Of a DNA stretch of 64,000 nt, positions 1 through 9,069 are shown piece after piece. Both the position numbers and the translations under genes were made by a program. The stretch comes from Leclercia sp. AS011. Its GTDB lineage: Bacteria > Pseudomonadota > Gammaproteobacteria > Enterobacterales > Enterobacteriaceae. How positions within the stretch are numbered: the first letter of the stretch is position 1; each line of letters starts with the position of its first letter. The DNA lies in the NCBI RefSeq assembly GCF_037152535.1, contig NZ_JBBCMA010000005.1:62001-126000 (forward strand), written 5' to 3'. The notes beneath the pieces were generated by a model that was not told the DNA's origin, searched no databases, and was given only the letters and a program-made list of their open reading frames with translations.

Positions 1-101
1 ACCGCCGAGCGCGACAAATGCAAACGGATTGCAGCCTGCGCAAAACTTCCCGCCTCAACGGCGGCCACAAAAACGGGAATATCCTTCAGCGTACTGGTCA
101 T
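1..101 (-). CDS. LysR-family regulator, N-terminal fragment cut by window start
   Basis: Reading leftward from an ATG at 99-101, the minus strand encodes about 33 residues beginning MTSTLKDIPVFVAAVEAGSF and continuing AQAAIRLHLSRSAV. This is the start of a LysR winged helix-turn-helix. The rest lies outside the window. The gene is divergent from the oxidoreductase that starts at 211, a common arrangement in which the LysR protein controls its neighbour from the shared gap (102-210). Family assignment is firm for such a short piece; target and inducer are unknown. Confidence 0.75.
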   Translation of the reverse strand, partial: MTSTLKDIPVFVAAVEAGSFAQAAIRLHLSRSA

Positions 102-210
102 GGATTGTCTCCATTATGGCGTCAATAGTGGGAAAAGTTATCGCCACTGGAGATTCTGCGTCAACGTTAAACTGTCAGTACTGAAGCTCATTTGATGGCA
201 GGAGAAAAAA

Positions 211-1236
211 ATGACAGAGAACATGCAACGCTGGTCAATGAACGCCCTCGGGCGCAAAAACCTCACACTTATTCAGGAGCCTGTTCCACAGCCGGGCCCC
301 GGGGAAGTACGCGTGCGGGTAAATGCCGTCGCGCTCAACTATCGCGATAAGCTGGTTATTGAAGGCATCATGCCGATTTCGCGTACCTTCCCCTTTACCC
401 CAGGATCGGATATGGCGGGCGTGGTGGACAGCATCGGCGAAGGTGTTACACGTTTCAAACCTGGCGCGCGCGTCACATCAACCTTCTTCCCTGAGTGGAT
501 CGACGGTAAGCCGCAGGCGGACGCGCGCACTTTGCCCTATAAAACCTCCGGTGGATACTTTCAGGGCATGTTGGCCGAATATGTGATTGTGAGTGAAGAC
601 GCGCTGGTGACCTCTCCGGAGACCCTGGATGACGCAGAGGCCAGCACCTTACCCTGCGCAGGCCTTACTGCATGGTTCGCGCTGGTGGAACGCGGTCATT
701 TACGTGCCGGGCAATCGGTGCTGGTTCAGGGAACAGGCGGCGTAGCGATTTTCGCTCTGCAAATTGCAAAAGCGCACGGCGCAGAGGTGTTTGTTACCTC
801 GGGAAGTGATGAAAAACTGGCACAGGCCAAAAAGCTGGGGGCCAGTCAGGGCATCAACCGGCTGAAAGGCGACTGGGCTGAAAATACGCTGGCGCTCACG
901 CAGGATCGCGGCATCGACCATATTATCGAAACCGTGGGGGGTGAGAACCTGAAGCATTCCCTGCGTGCCGTTGCCGTTCACGGGCGTATATCGGTCATTG
1001 GCGTGCTGGCCGGGACGGACATTTCTCTGTCTGCTGGCGAACTGCTGCTGAAATCCCCGGTTATTCAAGGGATTGGCGTGGGACATCGCCGGGCGCTGGA
1101 AGATTTTGTCCGTGCCGTTGATATCATGGTGCTAAAACCGGTGATTGAACATCGCTACCGCTTTGAGGAACTCGAACAGGCGCTCGAACATCTGGATCGC
1201 GGCGCGTTTGGTAAAATCGTTCTCACCCGCGAGTGA
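211..1236 (+). CDS. Medium-chain dehydrogenase/reductase (quinone-oxidoreductase-like NAD(P)H enzyme)
   Basis: A 341-residue cytoplasmic oxidoreductase of the MDR superfamily. The GroES-like N-terminal domain includes PGPGEVRVRV at about 28-37 and is followed by a Rossmann domain with VLVQGTGGVAIFALQIAK at about 170-187. Such proteins are usually annotated as zinc-dependent alcohol dehydrogenases. Here the catalytic zinc cysteine position reads NYRDK and the usual GHE motif reads GSD, so zinc ligands appear to be missing and a zinc-free reductase is more likely. AGGAG lies just upstream of the ATG. The divergent LysR gene is its likely regulator. The substrate is not visible from the sequence. 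Confidence 0.85.
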   Translation: MTENMQRWSMNALGRKNLTLIQEPVPQPGPGEVRVRVNAVALNYRDKLVIEGIMPISRTFPFTPGSDMAGVVDSIGEGVTRFKPGARVTSTFFPEWIDGKPQADARTLPYKTSGGYFQGMLAEYVIVSEDALVTSPETLDDAEASTLPCAGLTAWFALVERGHLRAGQSVLVQGTGGVAIFALQIAKAHGAEVFVTSGSDEKLAQAKKLGASQGINRLKGDWAENTLALTQDRGIDHIIETVGGENLKHSLRAVAVHGRISVIGVLAGTDISLSAGELLLKSPVIQGIGVGHRRALEDFVRAVDIMVLKPVIEHRYRFEELEQALEHLDRGAFGKIVLTRE

Positions 1237-1351
1237 GTCGTCGTTCCCCGGGATGCGCGTAAAAGGGGTGTTTTTGTTGCACAATGTAGCTCTATTTTTG
1301 TGGGCTTAATCGCGTTAGCATGAGGCAGCACTCATTTATCCCGGGGAACTC

Positions 1352-2164
1352 ATGGCTATCAAACTCATTGCAATCGACATGGACGGCACGCTGCTGCTGC
1401 CAGACCACACTATCTCTCCTGCCGTTAAAAACGCCATCGCCGCAGCCCGTGCGAAAGGCGTGAACGTGGTGCTGTGCACCGGTCGTCCATACGCAGGCGT
1501 TCATAGCTACCTGAAAGAGCTGCATATGAGTGAGCCAGGTGATTACTGCATTACCTATAACGGCGCGCTGGTGCAGAAAGCGGCCGACGGCAGCACGGTG
1601 GCGCAAACGGCGCTGAGCTATGACGATTACCGCTATCTGGAACAACTCTCCCGCGAGGTGGGCTCGCACTTCCACGCCCTCGACCGCAACACGCTCTACA
1701 CCGCCAACCGCGACATCAGCTACTACACGGTGCATGAATCCTTCGTTGCCACCATCCCGCTGGTGTTCTGCGAAGCGGATAAGATGGATCCGACCACCCA
1801 GTTCCTGAAAGTGATGATGATTGATGAGCCTGCCATTCTGGATCAGGCTATCGCCCGCATCCCGGCAGACGTGAAAGAGAAGTACACCGTGCTGAAAAGT
1901 GCGCCGTACTTCCTCGAAATCCTCGATAAACGCGTCAATAAAGGCACCGGCGTGAAGTCGCTGGCCGACACGCTGGGGATCAAACCGGAAGAGATCATGA
2001 CCCTGGGCGATCAGGAAAACGACATTGCGATGCTGGAATATGCTGGCTTAGGCGTGGCGATGGAGAACGCGATCCCGTCAGTGAAAGAGGTGGCTAACTT
2101 CGTTACCAAATCCAACCTCGAAGACGGCGTGGCTTACGCTATTGAGAAGTTTGTCCTCAATTAA
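1352..2164 (+). CDS. yidA: HAD-family sugar phosphatase YidA
   Basis: A 270-residue Cof-type HAD phosphatase matching E. coli YidA in length and sequence. The nucleophile motif IDMDGTLL is at about 8-15. The C-terminal motif IV TLGDQENDIAML is at about 217-228, with the C2 cap between them. The family dephosphorylates small sugar phosphates and other phosphorylated metabolites in the cytosol with Mg2+. GGGGAA before the ATG is a good ribosome site. It lies just upstream of dgoR, as in E. coli, but has its own terminator, so it is probably a separate unit. Confidence 0.95.
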   Translation: MAIKLIAIDMDGTLLLPDHTISPAVKNAIAAARAKGVNVVLCTGRPYAGVHSYLKELHMSEPGDYCITYNGALVQKAADGSTVAQTALSYDDYRYLEQLSREVGSHFHALDRNTLYTANRDISYYTVHESFVATIPLVFCEADKMDPTTQFLKVMMIDEPAILDQAIARIPADVKEKYTVLKSAPYFLEILDKRVNKGTGVKSLADTLGIKPEEIMTLGDQENDIAMLEYAGLGVAMENAIPSVKEVANFVTKSNLEDGVAYAIEKFVLN

Positions 2165-2190
2165 GATCCGCAAAACCCCGCTCTTCATAA

Positions 2191-2213
2191 CCCGCACCCG
2201 TGCGGGTTTTTTT
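2191..2213 (+). terminator. Intrinsic terminator after yidA
   Basis: A perfect 7-bp stem, CCCGCAC / GTGCGGG with a two-base loop, is followed by seven T residues. It is 27 bases past the yidA stop and ends that transcript before the dgo promoter. Confidence 0.9.
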
Positions 2214-2274
2214 ATTCCTGCAGGAACCTTTCTTTAACATTCCTTTCACGGATTGTTCTTTTTGTGATCCAGAT

Positions 2275-2304
2275 TGTAGTACAACATTATGTGATTGTAC
2301 TACA
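2275..2304. promoter_or_regulatory. Candidate DgoR operator upstream of dgoR
   Basis: TGTAGTACAA at 2275-2284 and its exact reverse complement TTGTACTACA at 2295-2304 form a 10-bp inverted repeat with a 10-bp spacer (about two helical turns centre to centre). Each arm is itself nearly symmetric around GTAC, as expected for a dimeric GntR/FadR-type repressor. The site is 110-140 bases before dgoR, where autoregulation of the dgo operon is known in E. coli. Assignment to DgoR is inference. Confidence 0.7.
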
Positions 2305-2413
2305 TTACCACCACGGCAATGACGAATGGCGTCACGTTTGTACTGCAAAATTGAGGCGAAATTCAGCGGTCGCGGTAAAGTAGTGATGGACATACAGAGC
2401 ACAAGGACTCTCC

Positions 2414-3103
2414 ATGACTCTCAATAAAACCGATCGCATCGTCATTACGCTGGGCACCCAGATTGTGGGTGGCAAGTACGTTCCCGGCTCGCCATTGCCC
2501 GCCGAAGCTGAGCTGTGTGAGGAGTTTGAAACCTCGCGCAACATCATCCGGGAAGTGTTCCGCTCGCTGATGGCGAAGCGGCTGATTGAAATGAAGCGTT
2601 ACCGCGGCGCCTTTGTTGCCCCGCGCAACCAGTGGAACTACCTCGATACCGACGTGCTGCAGTGGGTGCTGGAAAACGACTATGACCCACGGCTGATCGG
2701 CGCGATGAGCGAGGTGCGAAACCTGGTCGAGCCGGCCATCGCCCGCTGGGCGGCGGAACGCGCAACCTCCGGTGACCTGGCGCAGATTGAGTCGGCTTTA
2801 AACGACATGATCGCCAACAACCAGAACCGGGATGCCTTTAACGAAGCGGATATCCGCTATCACGAGGCGGTGTTGCAGTCGGTGCATAACCCGGTGTTAC
2901 AGCAGCTTAGCGTGGCGATCAGCTCGCTACAGCGAGCAGTATTTGAACGAACCTGGATGGGTGATGAGGCCAACATGCCGAAGACGCTCCAGGAACATAA
3001 AGCGCTGTTCGATGCGATCCGGCATCAGGACAGCGATGCGGCAGAGCAGGCGGCGTTAACCATGATCGCCAGCTCAACACGAAGGTTGAAGGAAATCACA
3101 TGA
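2414..3103 (+). CDS. dgoR: GntR/FadR-type repressor of D-galactonate operon
   Basis: A 229-residue regulator. The N-terminal winged helix-turn-helix (about 8-70) includes LPAEAELCEEFETSRNIIRE. It is followed by an all-helical FCD effector domain that in DgoR senses D-galactonate. It is the first gene of dgoRKADT and overlaps dgoK by 4 bases (ATGA), so the two are translationally coupled. A strong inverted repeat upstream is its probable operator. The match to E. coli DgoR is close in length, sequence and position. Confidence 0.95.
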   Translation: MTLNKTDRIVITLGTQIVGGKYVPGSPLPAEAELCEEFETSRNIIREVFRSLMAKRLIEMKRYRGAFVAPRNQWNYLDTDVLQWVLENDYDPRLIGAMSEVRNLVEPAIARWAAERATSGDLAQIESALNDMIANNQNRDAFNEADIRYHEAVLQSVHNPVLQQLSVAISSLQRAVFERTWMGDEANMPKTLQEHKALFDAIRHQDSDAAEQAALTMIASSTRRLKEIT

Positions 3104-3978
3104 CATCTCGCTACATCGCCATTGACTGGGGATCGACCAATCTGCGCGCCTGGCTCTACCAGGGCGAAGAGTGCCTGGAGAGCAGGCAATCCGAAGCAGG
3201 CGTCACGCGTCTGAACGGTAAATCCCCCGAGGCGGTGTTAGCAGAGGTGACACAAAACTGGCGCGACGACGCCACGCCGGTGGTCATGGCGGGCATGGTC
3301 GGCAGCAACGTAGGCTGGAAAGTCGCGCCTTATCTGCCGGTTCCCGCTCATTTCTCTGCCATTGGTGAGCAGTTAACGTCCGTTGGCGACAAGGTCTGGA
3401 TCGTTCCTGGCTTGTGCGTCTCCCGCGATGATAACCACAACGTGATGCGCGGCGAAGAGACTCAGCTGCTCGGCGCGCGCACGCTCTCTCCTTCTTCCGT
3501 CTACGTGATGCCCGGAACGCACTGCAAATGGGTGCAGGCCGATGCTGAGCAGATCCACGATTTTCGCACCGTGATGACCGGCGAACTGCACCATTTGCTG
3601 CTTGCGCATTCGCTGATCGGTGCCGGTCTGCCAGTGCAGGATGCCTCCCCCGAGGCATTTGCCGCCGGGCTTGAACGCGGGCTCGCTTCCCCTGCCGTTT
3701 TGCCGCAGCTTTTTGAGGTTCGCGCCTCGCACGTGTTGGGATCCCTTCCCCGCGAGCAGGTGAGCGAATTTTTATCGGGCCTGCTGATTGGCGCAGAAGT
3801 CGCCACCCTGAGCGAGCAGTTCGCCGGGCAGCAGTCCATCACCCTCGTCGCGGGTTCATCGCTGACCTCACGTTACCGCCAGGCGTTTCACGCCATCGGC
3901 CGTGACGTGGCGGCAGTGGAGGGCGACACGGCATTTCAGGCAGGAATAAGGAGCATCGCTCATGCAGTGGCAAACTGA
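3100..3978 (+). CDS. dgoK: 2-dehydro-3-deoxygalactonokinase
   Basis: A 292-residue cytosolic kinase that phosphorylates 2-dehydro-3-deoxy-D-galactonate at O6, the second step of D-galactonate breakdown (De Ley-Doudoroff pathway). The N-terminal phosphate-binding loop IAIDWGSTNLRAWLY fits the DgoK family. The start overlaps the end of dgoR and the 3' end overlaps dgoA by 17 bases, giving a tightly packed operon. Length and order match E. coli. Confidence 0.95.
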   Translation: MTSRYIAIDWGSTNLRAWLYQGEECLESRQSEAGVTRLNGKSPEAVLAEVTQNWRDDATPVVMAGMVGSNVGWKVAPYLPVPAHFSAIGEQLTSVGDKVWIVPGLCVSRDDNHNVMRGEETQLLGARTLSPSSVYVMPGTHCKWVQADAEQIHDFRTVMTGELHHLLLAHSLIGAGLPVQDASPEAFAAGLERGLASPAVLPQLFEVRASHVLGSLPREQVSEFLSGLLIGAEVATLSEQFAGQQSITLVAGSSLTSRYRQAFHAIGRDVAAVEGDTAFQAGIRSIAHAVAN

Positions 3979-4579
3979 TCTTCCCCTTATCGCTATTTTG
4001 CGCGGCATCACCCCGGACGAGGCGTTAGCCCACGTTGGCGCGGTTATCGACGCCGGATTCGACGCGGTCGAAATCCCGCTCAACTCACCGGAGTGGGAAA
4101 AAAGCATTCCGGCGGTGGTGGATGCCTTTGGTGACAGAGCGCTGATCGGCGCGGGCACCGTGTTACAGCCGGAGCAGGTGGACAGGCTGGCGAAGATGGG
4201 CTGCAAGCTCATTGTGACGCCCAATATCAACCCTGAGGTGATCCGCCGTGCGGTGGGCTACGGCATGACCGTCTGCCCGGGATGCGCCACGGCGACAGAA
4301 GCCTTTACCGCTCTCGATGCGGGCGCGCAGTCGCTCAAAATTTTCCCGTCGTCGGCCTTTGGCCCGGATTACATCAAAGCGCTGAAAGCGGTCTTACCCG
4401 CCAGCGTACCGGTCTTTGCCGTGGGCGGCGTAACGCCAGAAAACCTGGACCAGTGGATGAAAGCCGGGTGTGTCGGCGCGGGGCTGGGCAGCGATCTCTA
4501 TCGCGCCGGGCAGTCCGTAGAACGTACCGCGCAGCAGGCGGCGGCATTTGTTAAAGCGTATCGAGAGGCAGTGAAATGA
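3962..4579 (+). CDS. dgoA: 2-dehydro-3-deoxy-6-phosphogalactonate aldolase
   Basis: A 205-residue class I aldolase of the KDPG aldolase family. It splits 2-dehydro-3-deoxy-6-phospho-D-galactonate into pyruvate and glyceraldehyde 3-phosphate. The Schiff-base lysine is Lys126 in [18 protein letters not shown]. The N-terminal [11 protein letters not shown] is typical of the family. The ATG lies inside dgoK, preceded by the GGAATAAGGAG ribosome site, and the stop overlaps the dgoD start (ATGA). Older annotations fused dgoA and dgoD; here they are clearly separate frames. Confidence 0.95.
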   Translation: MQWQTDLPLIAILRGITPDEALAHVGAVIDAGFDAVEIPLNSPEWEKSIPAVVDAFGDRALIGAGTVLQPEQVDRLAKMGCKLIVTPNINPEVIRRAVGYGMTVCPGCATATEAFTALDAGAQSLKIFPSSAFGPDYIKALKAVLPASVPVFAVGGVTPENLDQWMKAGCVGAGLGSDLYRAGQSVERTAQQAAAFVKAYREAVK

Positions 4580-5724
4580 AAATAACCAAACTCACCACGT
4601 ACCGTTTACCTCCGCGTTGGATGTTCCTGAAAATCGAAACCGACGAAGGGGTGGTTGGCTGGGGCGAACCGGTCATCGAAGGGCGTGCGCGCACCGTTGA
4701 AGCGGCGGTGCATGAGCTGGGCGACTACCTGATTGGTCAGGATCCGGCACGCATTAATGACCTGTGGCAGGTAATGTATCGCGCGGGCTTCTATCGCGGC
4801 GGCCCGATCATGATGAGCGCCATCGCCGGTATCGACCAGGCGCTGTGGGATATCAAAGGTAAAGTGCTGAATGCGCCGGTCTGGCAGCTGATGGGCGGCC
4901 TGGTGCGCGACAAGATCAAGGCTTACAGCTGGGTAGGGGGCGACCGTCCGGCGGAAGTGATCGACGGTATTAACAAGCTGCGCGGGATCGGGTTCGACAC
5001 CTTCAAGCTCAACGGCTGCGAAGAGATGGGCATTATCGATAACTCGCGTGCGGTGGATCGCGCGGTGAATACCGTGGCGCAGATCCGCGAGGCCTTCGGC
5101 AACGAGATTGAGTTTGGTCTGGACTTCCACGGCCGCGTCAGCGCGCCGATGGCGAAAGTGCTGATTAAAGAGCTGGAGCCGTATCGCCCGCTGTTTATCG
5201 AAGAGCCGGTGCTGGCCGAGCAGGCGGAGTACTATCCGAAACTGGCTGAACAGACCCACATTCCTATCGCGGCGGGTGAGCGTATGTTCTCGCGCTTCGA
5301 GTTCAAACGCGTGCTGGAGGCGGGCGGTGTTGCCATCCTGCAGCCGGATCTCTCCCACGCGGGCGGCATCACCGAATGCTACAAAATTGCCGGGATGGCC
5401 GAAGCTTACGATGTGGCGCTGGCGCCGCACTGCCCGCTGGGGCCGATTGCGCTGGCCGCCTGTCTGCACGTGGACTTTGTCTCCCGCAACGCCGTGTTCC
5501 AGGAACAGAGCATGGGCATTCACTATAACAAGGGCGCGGAGCTGCTCGACTTTGTGAAGAACAAAGAAGATTTCAACATGGAAGGCGGTTTCTTCAAACC
5601 GTTAACGAAGCCGGGCCTTGGCGTGGAGATCGACGAAGCCAAAGTCATTGAGCTGAGTAAAAATGCGCCGGACTGGCGTAACCCGTTATGGCGACACGAA
5701 GACGGCAGTGTAGCGGAGTGGTAA
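4576..5724 (+). CDS. dgoD: D-galactonate dehydratase
   Basis: A 382-residue enolase-superfamily enzyme of the mandelate racemase subgroup. It removes water from D-galactonate to give 2-dehydro-3-deoxygalactonate, the first pathway step. Asp183 and His185 in FGLDFHGR are the first metal ligand and the acid/base histidine. IEEPVL and AAGERMFSR carry the later metal-binding residues, and APHCPLGP carries the second histidine. All catalytic positions look intact. It sits third after the regulator, and a REP element separates it from dgoT. Confidence 0.95.
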   Translation: MKITKLTTYRLPPRWMFLKIETDEGVVGWGEPVIEGRARTVEAAVHELGDYLIGQDPARINDLWQVMYRAGFYRGGPIMMSAIAGIDQALWDIKGKVLNAPVWQLMGGLVRDKIKAYSWVGGDRPAEVIDGINKLRGIGFDTFKLNGCEEMGIIDNSRAVDRAVNTVAQIREAFGNEIEFGLDFHGRVSAPMAKVLIKELEPYRPLFIEEPVLAEQAEYYPKLAEQTHIPIAAGERMFSRFEFKRVLEAGGVAILQPDLSHAGGITECYKIAGMAEAYDVALAPHCPLGPIALAACLHVDFVSRNAVFQEQSMGIHYNKGAELLDFVKNKEDFNMEGGFFKPLTKPGLGVEIDEAKVIELSKNAPDWRNPLWRHEDGSVAEW

Positions 5725-5732
5725 TCACCACC

Positions 5733-5765
5733 CCGTAGGCCCGGTAAGCGTAGCGCCACCGGGCA
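5733..5765. repeat. REP palindrome between dgoD and dgoT
   Basis: The stretch GTAGGCCCGGTAAGCG followed by TAGCGCCACCGGGC is a REP element of the usual enterobacterial type, able to form a GC-rich stem. Its position inside the dgo operon could stabilise the upstream RKAD message relative to dgoT. Confidence 0.85.
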
Positions 5766-5854
5766 AAATTCTCACAGATAAAAATATAACCCTCTGTAAT
5801 TTACAGGGCATGGTGAGCGGCTTCGCTATGCCCAAAATCTGGAGACAGATTGCG

Positions 5855-7147
5855 ATGGATATTCCAGTTACTGCTACCAAAACCGGGCGTCGCCGTTACC
5901 TGACGCTGATGATGATCTTTATTACCGTGGTCATCTGTTATGTCGACCGCGCCAACCTCGCCGTGGCCTCGGCCCATATTCAGGAAGAGTTTGGCATCAC
6001 CAAAGCGGAGATGGGCTATGTCTTCTCGGCCTTTGCCTGGCTCTATACGCTCTGCCAGATCCCGGGCGGCTGGTTCCTCGACCGCGTGGGTTCGCGCCTG
6101 ACCTACTTTATCGCCATTTTCGGCTGGTCCGTGGCGACCCTGTTCCAGGGCTTTGCCACCGGGCTGATGTCGCTGATTGGCCTGCGTGCCATCACCGGTA
6201 TTTTCGAAGCCCCGGCATTCCCCACCAACAACCGGATGGTCACCAGCTGGTTCCCGGAGCATGAGCGCGCCTCTGCGGTCGGGTTCTATACCTCCGGCCA
6301 GTTTGTCGGCCTGGCGTTCCTGACCCCGCTGCTGATCTGGATCCAGGAGCTGCTGAGCTGGCACTGGGTGTTTATCGTCACCGGCGGGATCGGCATCATC
6401 TGGTCGCTGATCTGGATTAAGGTTTATCAGCCGCCGCGCCTGACCAAAAGCATCACCAAAGCCGAGCTGGACTACATCCGCGATGGCGGCGGTCTGGTGG
6501 ACGGCGATGCGCCGGTCAAAAAAGAGGCGCGTCAGCCGCTGACCAAAGCCGACTGGAAGCTGGTGTTCCACCGTAAGCTGGTGGGCGTTTACCTCGGCCA
6601 GTTTGCTGTCACCTCGACGCTGTGGTTCTTCCTCACCTGGTTCCCGAACTACCTGACCCAGGAGAAAGGCATTACCGCGCTGAAGGCGGGCTTTATGACC
6701 ACCGTGCCGTTCCTTGCCGCGTTCGTTGGCGTACTGCTCTCAGGCTGGCTGGCGGATAAACTGGTGAAAAAAGGCTACTCCCTCGGTATCGCGCGTAAGA
6801 CGCCGATCATCTGCGGGCTGCTGATCTCCACCTGCATCATGGGCGCGAACTACACCAACGATCCGGTGTGGATTATGACCCTGATGGCGATTGCGTTCTT
6901 CGGGAATGGCTTCGCCTCTATCACCTGGTCACTGGTATCGTCCCTGGCACCGATGCGTCTGATTGGCCTCACCGGCGGGGTGTTTAACTTCGTTGGCGGG
7001 CTGGGCGGGATCACCGTGCCGCTGGTGATCGGCTACCTGGCGCAGGACTACGGTTTCGGTCCGGCGCTGGTCTATATCTCAGCGGTAGCGTTGATCGGCG
7101 CACTCTCCTACATCCTGCTGGTGGGTGACGTGAAACGGGTAGGCTAA
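5855..7147 (+). CDS. dgoT: D-galactonate/H+ symporter, MFS
   Basis: A 430-residue MFS permease of the anion:cation symporter family with 12 predicted membrane helices, importing D-galactonate with protons. Asp31 ([10 protein letters not shown]) and Glu118 (GIFEAPAF) correspond, with a 15-residue offset, to Asp46 and Glu133 studied in E. coli DgoT. That numbering uses a longer start, equivalent to an ATG at 5810 here. I prefer 5855 because GGAGA sits about 10 bases before it, while AGGG is only 1-2 bases from the 5810 ATG. Last gene of dgoRKADT. Confidence 0.95.
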   Translation: MDIPVTATKTGRRRYLTLMMIFITVVICYVDRANLAVASAHIQEEFGITKAEMGYVFSAFAWLYTLCQIPGGWFLDRVGSRLTYFIAIFGWSVATLFQGFATGLMSLIGLRAITGIFEAPAFPTNNRMVTSWFPEHERASAVGFYTSGQFVGLAFLTPLLIWIQELLSWHWVFIVTGGIGIIWSLIWIKVYQPPRLTKSITKAELDYIRDGGGLVDGDAPVKKEARQPLTKADWKLVFHRKLVGVYLGQFAVTSTLWFFLTWFPNYLTQEKGITALKAGFMTTVPFLAAFVGVLLSGWLADKLVKKGYSLGIARKTPIICGLLISTCIMGANYTNDPVWIMTLMAIAFFGNGFASITWSLVSSLAPMRLIGLTGGVFNFVGGLGGITVPLVIGYLAQDYGFGPALVYISAVALIGALSYILLVGDVKRVG

Positions 7148-7161
7148 TTCCCGGCAATGCT

Positions 7162-7194
7162 ATACCCTGATGCGACATCCGCGCATCAGGGTAT
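7162..7194 (+). promoter_or_regulatory. Perfect 13-bp hairpin covering the yidR ribosome site
   Basis: ATACCCTGATGCG at 7162-7174 and CGCATCAGGGTAT at 7182-7194 pair perfectly around a 7-base loop. The right arm contains AGGG, the only Shine-Dalgarno-like sequence before the yidR ATG at 7199. The hairpin could limit yidR translation or act as a weak terminator for dgoT, but there is no T tract. Confidence 0.6.
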
Positions 7195-7198
7195 CCTC

Positions 7199-8425
7199 AT
7201 GAAACAAATCACCTTCGCTCCCCGCAATCACCAGCTCACCAACACCCGCACCTGGACCGCAGACAGCCAGTGGCTGGTTTTTGACGTCCGACCTTCCGGG
7301 GCGTCTTTTACCGGCGAAACCATCGAGCGGGTTAAGGTCGACACGGGCGAGGTGGAGGTGATTTATCGCGCCAGCAACGGCGCGCATGTTGGCGTGGTGA
7401 CCGTTCATCCTGCAGAAAATAGATACGTCTTTATTCACGGCCCACAAAACCCCGATGCCCACTGGCAGTACGATTTTCACCACCGCCAGGGGGTGATTGC
7501 GCAAGATAACCAGGTAAGCCATCTCGATGCGATGGATATCACCGAACCCTTCACGCCCGGCGCGCTGCGCGGCGGCAGCCATGTGCATGTGTACAGCCCG
7601 AACGGGCAGTTCGTCAGCTTTACCTATAACGACCATGTCCTGCACGAACGCGATCCGAAGCTCGATTTACGCAACGTGGGCGTGGCCGCGCCTTACGGTC
7701 CGGTGAGCCCGCAGGGCGATCATCCGCGCAACTATGGCGGCACCCACTGGAGCGTGCTGGTCAGCCGCACGACCCCGATGCCAGAACCGGGCAGCGACGA
7801 GATCAACCGCGCCTATGAAGAGGGCTGGGTGGGCAACGATCGGCTGGCCTTTATCGGCGATACCCTTTCCGCTCGCGGTGAAAAAGTGCCGGAGCTGTTT
7901 ATCGTCAATCTGCCGAAAGACGAACAGGGCTGGAAGCAGGCGGGCGATCTGCCGCTTCAGGGCACGGCGGATCGGTTGCCCGCTCCGCCTGCCGGGGTGG
8001 TGCAGCGCCGTTTAACCTTCACCCACAACCACCGCTATCCGGGGCTGGTAAACGTGCCGCGCCACTGGGTACGCAGTAACCCGCAGGCGACACAAATCGC
8101 GTTCCTGATGCGGGATGATAAAGGGGTGGTCCAGCTGTGGCTGATCGCCCCGGAAGGGGGAGCGCCTCGTCAGCTTACTCATCATCACAGTGATATCCAG
8201 TCGGCGTTTAACTGGCATCCGGCGGGCCATTCCCTGGGGTTTGTGCTGGAAGATCGTATTGCGCAGTGTGATGCCGCCTCGGGGGCGGTAACGTTTTTGA
8301 CGTCCGATCACGGCAACCCACCGTCGGGGGATGCGGTGGTTTATTCGCCTGACGGGCGCTATCTGGCCTGGATGGAGGAGGTCGACGGCTTCCGTCAAAT
8401 CTGGATGACAGAAACCGGGTGCTAA
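7199..8425 (+). CDS. yidR: YidR, TolB-like beta-propeller protein
   Basis: A 408-residue protein matching E. coli YidR (DUF3748, about 415 aa). It begins MKQITFAPRNHQLTNT and shows repeated WD40/PD40-like strands: HWVRSNPQATQIAFLMRDD, FNWHPAGHSLGFVL and VVYSPDGRYLAWME. No signal peptide is evident. The E. coli orthologue has no established function. An upstream in-frame ATG at 7157 falls in the dgoT-yidR hairpin region and is less likely as the start. The stop directly abuts the yidQ stop on the other strand. Confidence 0.9.
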   Translation: MKQITFAPRNHQLTNTRTWTADSQWLVFDVRPSGASFTGETIERVKVDTGEVEVIYRASNGAHVGVVTVHPAENRYVFIHGPQNPDAHWQYDFHHRQGVIAQDNQVSHLDAMDITEPFTPGALRGGSHVHVYSPNGQFVSFTYNDHVLHERDPKLDLRNVGVAAPYGPVSPQGDHPRNYGGTHWSVLVSRTTPMPEPGSDEINRAYEEGWVGNDRLAFIGDTLSARGEKVPELFIVNLPKDEQGWKQAGDLPLQGTADRLPAPPAGVVQRRLTFTHNHRYPGLVNVPRHWVRSNPQATQIAFLMRDDKGVVQLWLIAPEGGAPRQLTHHHSDIQSAFNWHPAGHSLGFVLEDRIAQCDAASGAVTFLTSDHGNPPSGDAVVYSPDGRYLAWMEEVDGFRQIWMTETGC

Positions 8426-8755
8426 TCAGCGAGAGGGCATGGCAGCGGGTGGGATGACGGCGTTGGTCGCCAGCGTCTTCTCCTCGCTTTGCTCCACGCG
8501 GGAGCGAACGGATTTATCCTTGCGGAAGAGATCCCACGGCAGCAGCAGGGTATCAACAACGGCCGTAAACGGCATATCCAGCACCACCAGAGACTTGGTG
8601 CCCCAGTTGGTGTCGTCATCTGCCAGCATGTTCGCGCTGGCGCGCGTCCCGGGATACGTTCCTTCTTTACCGCCGGTGTGAGACATCACGCTCGAACACC
8701 CGCAAAGCACAACCGCCGCGCTGAACATCGTCAACTTTATCAGAACATTTTTCAT
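8426..8755 (-). CDS. yidQ: YidQ, small outer-membrane lipoprotein (DUF1375)
   Basis: A 109-residue protein with a lipoprotein signal. After a hydrophobic stretch, the lipobox VLCGC puts the lipidated cysteine at residue 20, followed by Ser21, which favours sorting to the outer membrane. The mature part, including VLDMPFTAVVDTLLLPWDL, matches E. coli YidQ and the DUF1375 family. Function is unknown. It converges on yidR with no bases between the two stop codons. Confidence 0.9.
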   Translation of the reverse strand: MKNVLIKLTMFSAAVVLCGCSSVMSHTGGKEGTYPGTRASANMLADDDTNWGTKSLVVLDMPFTAVVDTLLLPWDLFRKDKSVRSRVEQSEEKTLATNAVIPPAAMPSR

Positions 8756-8936
8756 TATCAGTCAGTCATCATCAATGGCCTGCAACAGACCCGCAATCGG
8801 GTTTATAACGGGCCATTGTCAAAATGAATAGTTGAAAAGTACCGCTCTGTGGCACCTATCGCATTTTAACCTTACGTGCTGTAGTCCCAGTCTATTCCAG
8901 TACCCGCAAAGTGCAAAAAATTCTCGCTGCGCTGCT

Positions 8937-8964
8937 CTTGAAAAGAACGGAAGCAGACCCATTT
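8937..8964 (+). promoter_or_regulatory. Sigma-32 heat-shock promoter of ibpAB
   Basis: CTTGAAA at 8937-8943 and ACCCATTT at 8957-8964 are separated by 13 bases. They match the sigma-32 consensus closely. The wider 8756-9069 gap also holds the yidQ promoter area on the left and the ibpA leader on the right; I see no gene in it. Confidence 0.9.
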
Positions 8965-8970
8965 TAAGAG

Positions 8971-9069
8971 TGTATCGATGAACAAGCGTGCCTGAGGGGC
9001 GTTTGGGATACCCCAGCCTGTCCACCGTGGAAGGCGACAATTCTTGCTGATTTCAGGAGTGTTAACTGT
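8971..9069 (+). promoter_or_regulatory. ROSE-type RNA thermometer in the ibpA leader
   Basis: The roughly 100-base leader has GC-rich stems and ends with TTGCTGATTTCAGGAG before the ATG. UUGCU facing AGGAG is the conserved ROSE anti-Shine-Dalgarno pairing that melts on heating. ibpA leaders of enterobacteria are known ROSE thermometers. The fold itself was judged by eye. Confidence 0.75.

Noticed and set aside
4606..5523. 305-codon minus-strand open frame inside dgoD
   Set aside because: dgoD has all catalytic residues in the other frame; the shadow has no recognisable motif.
8904..8920. 17-base word shared with 56491-56507 (CCGCAAAGTGCAAAAAA)
   Set aside because: One copy lies before ibpA and the other next to a terminator. 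The A run and lack of flanking similarity make chance plausible; no repeat family is evident.
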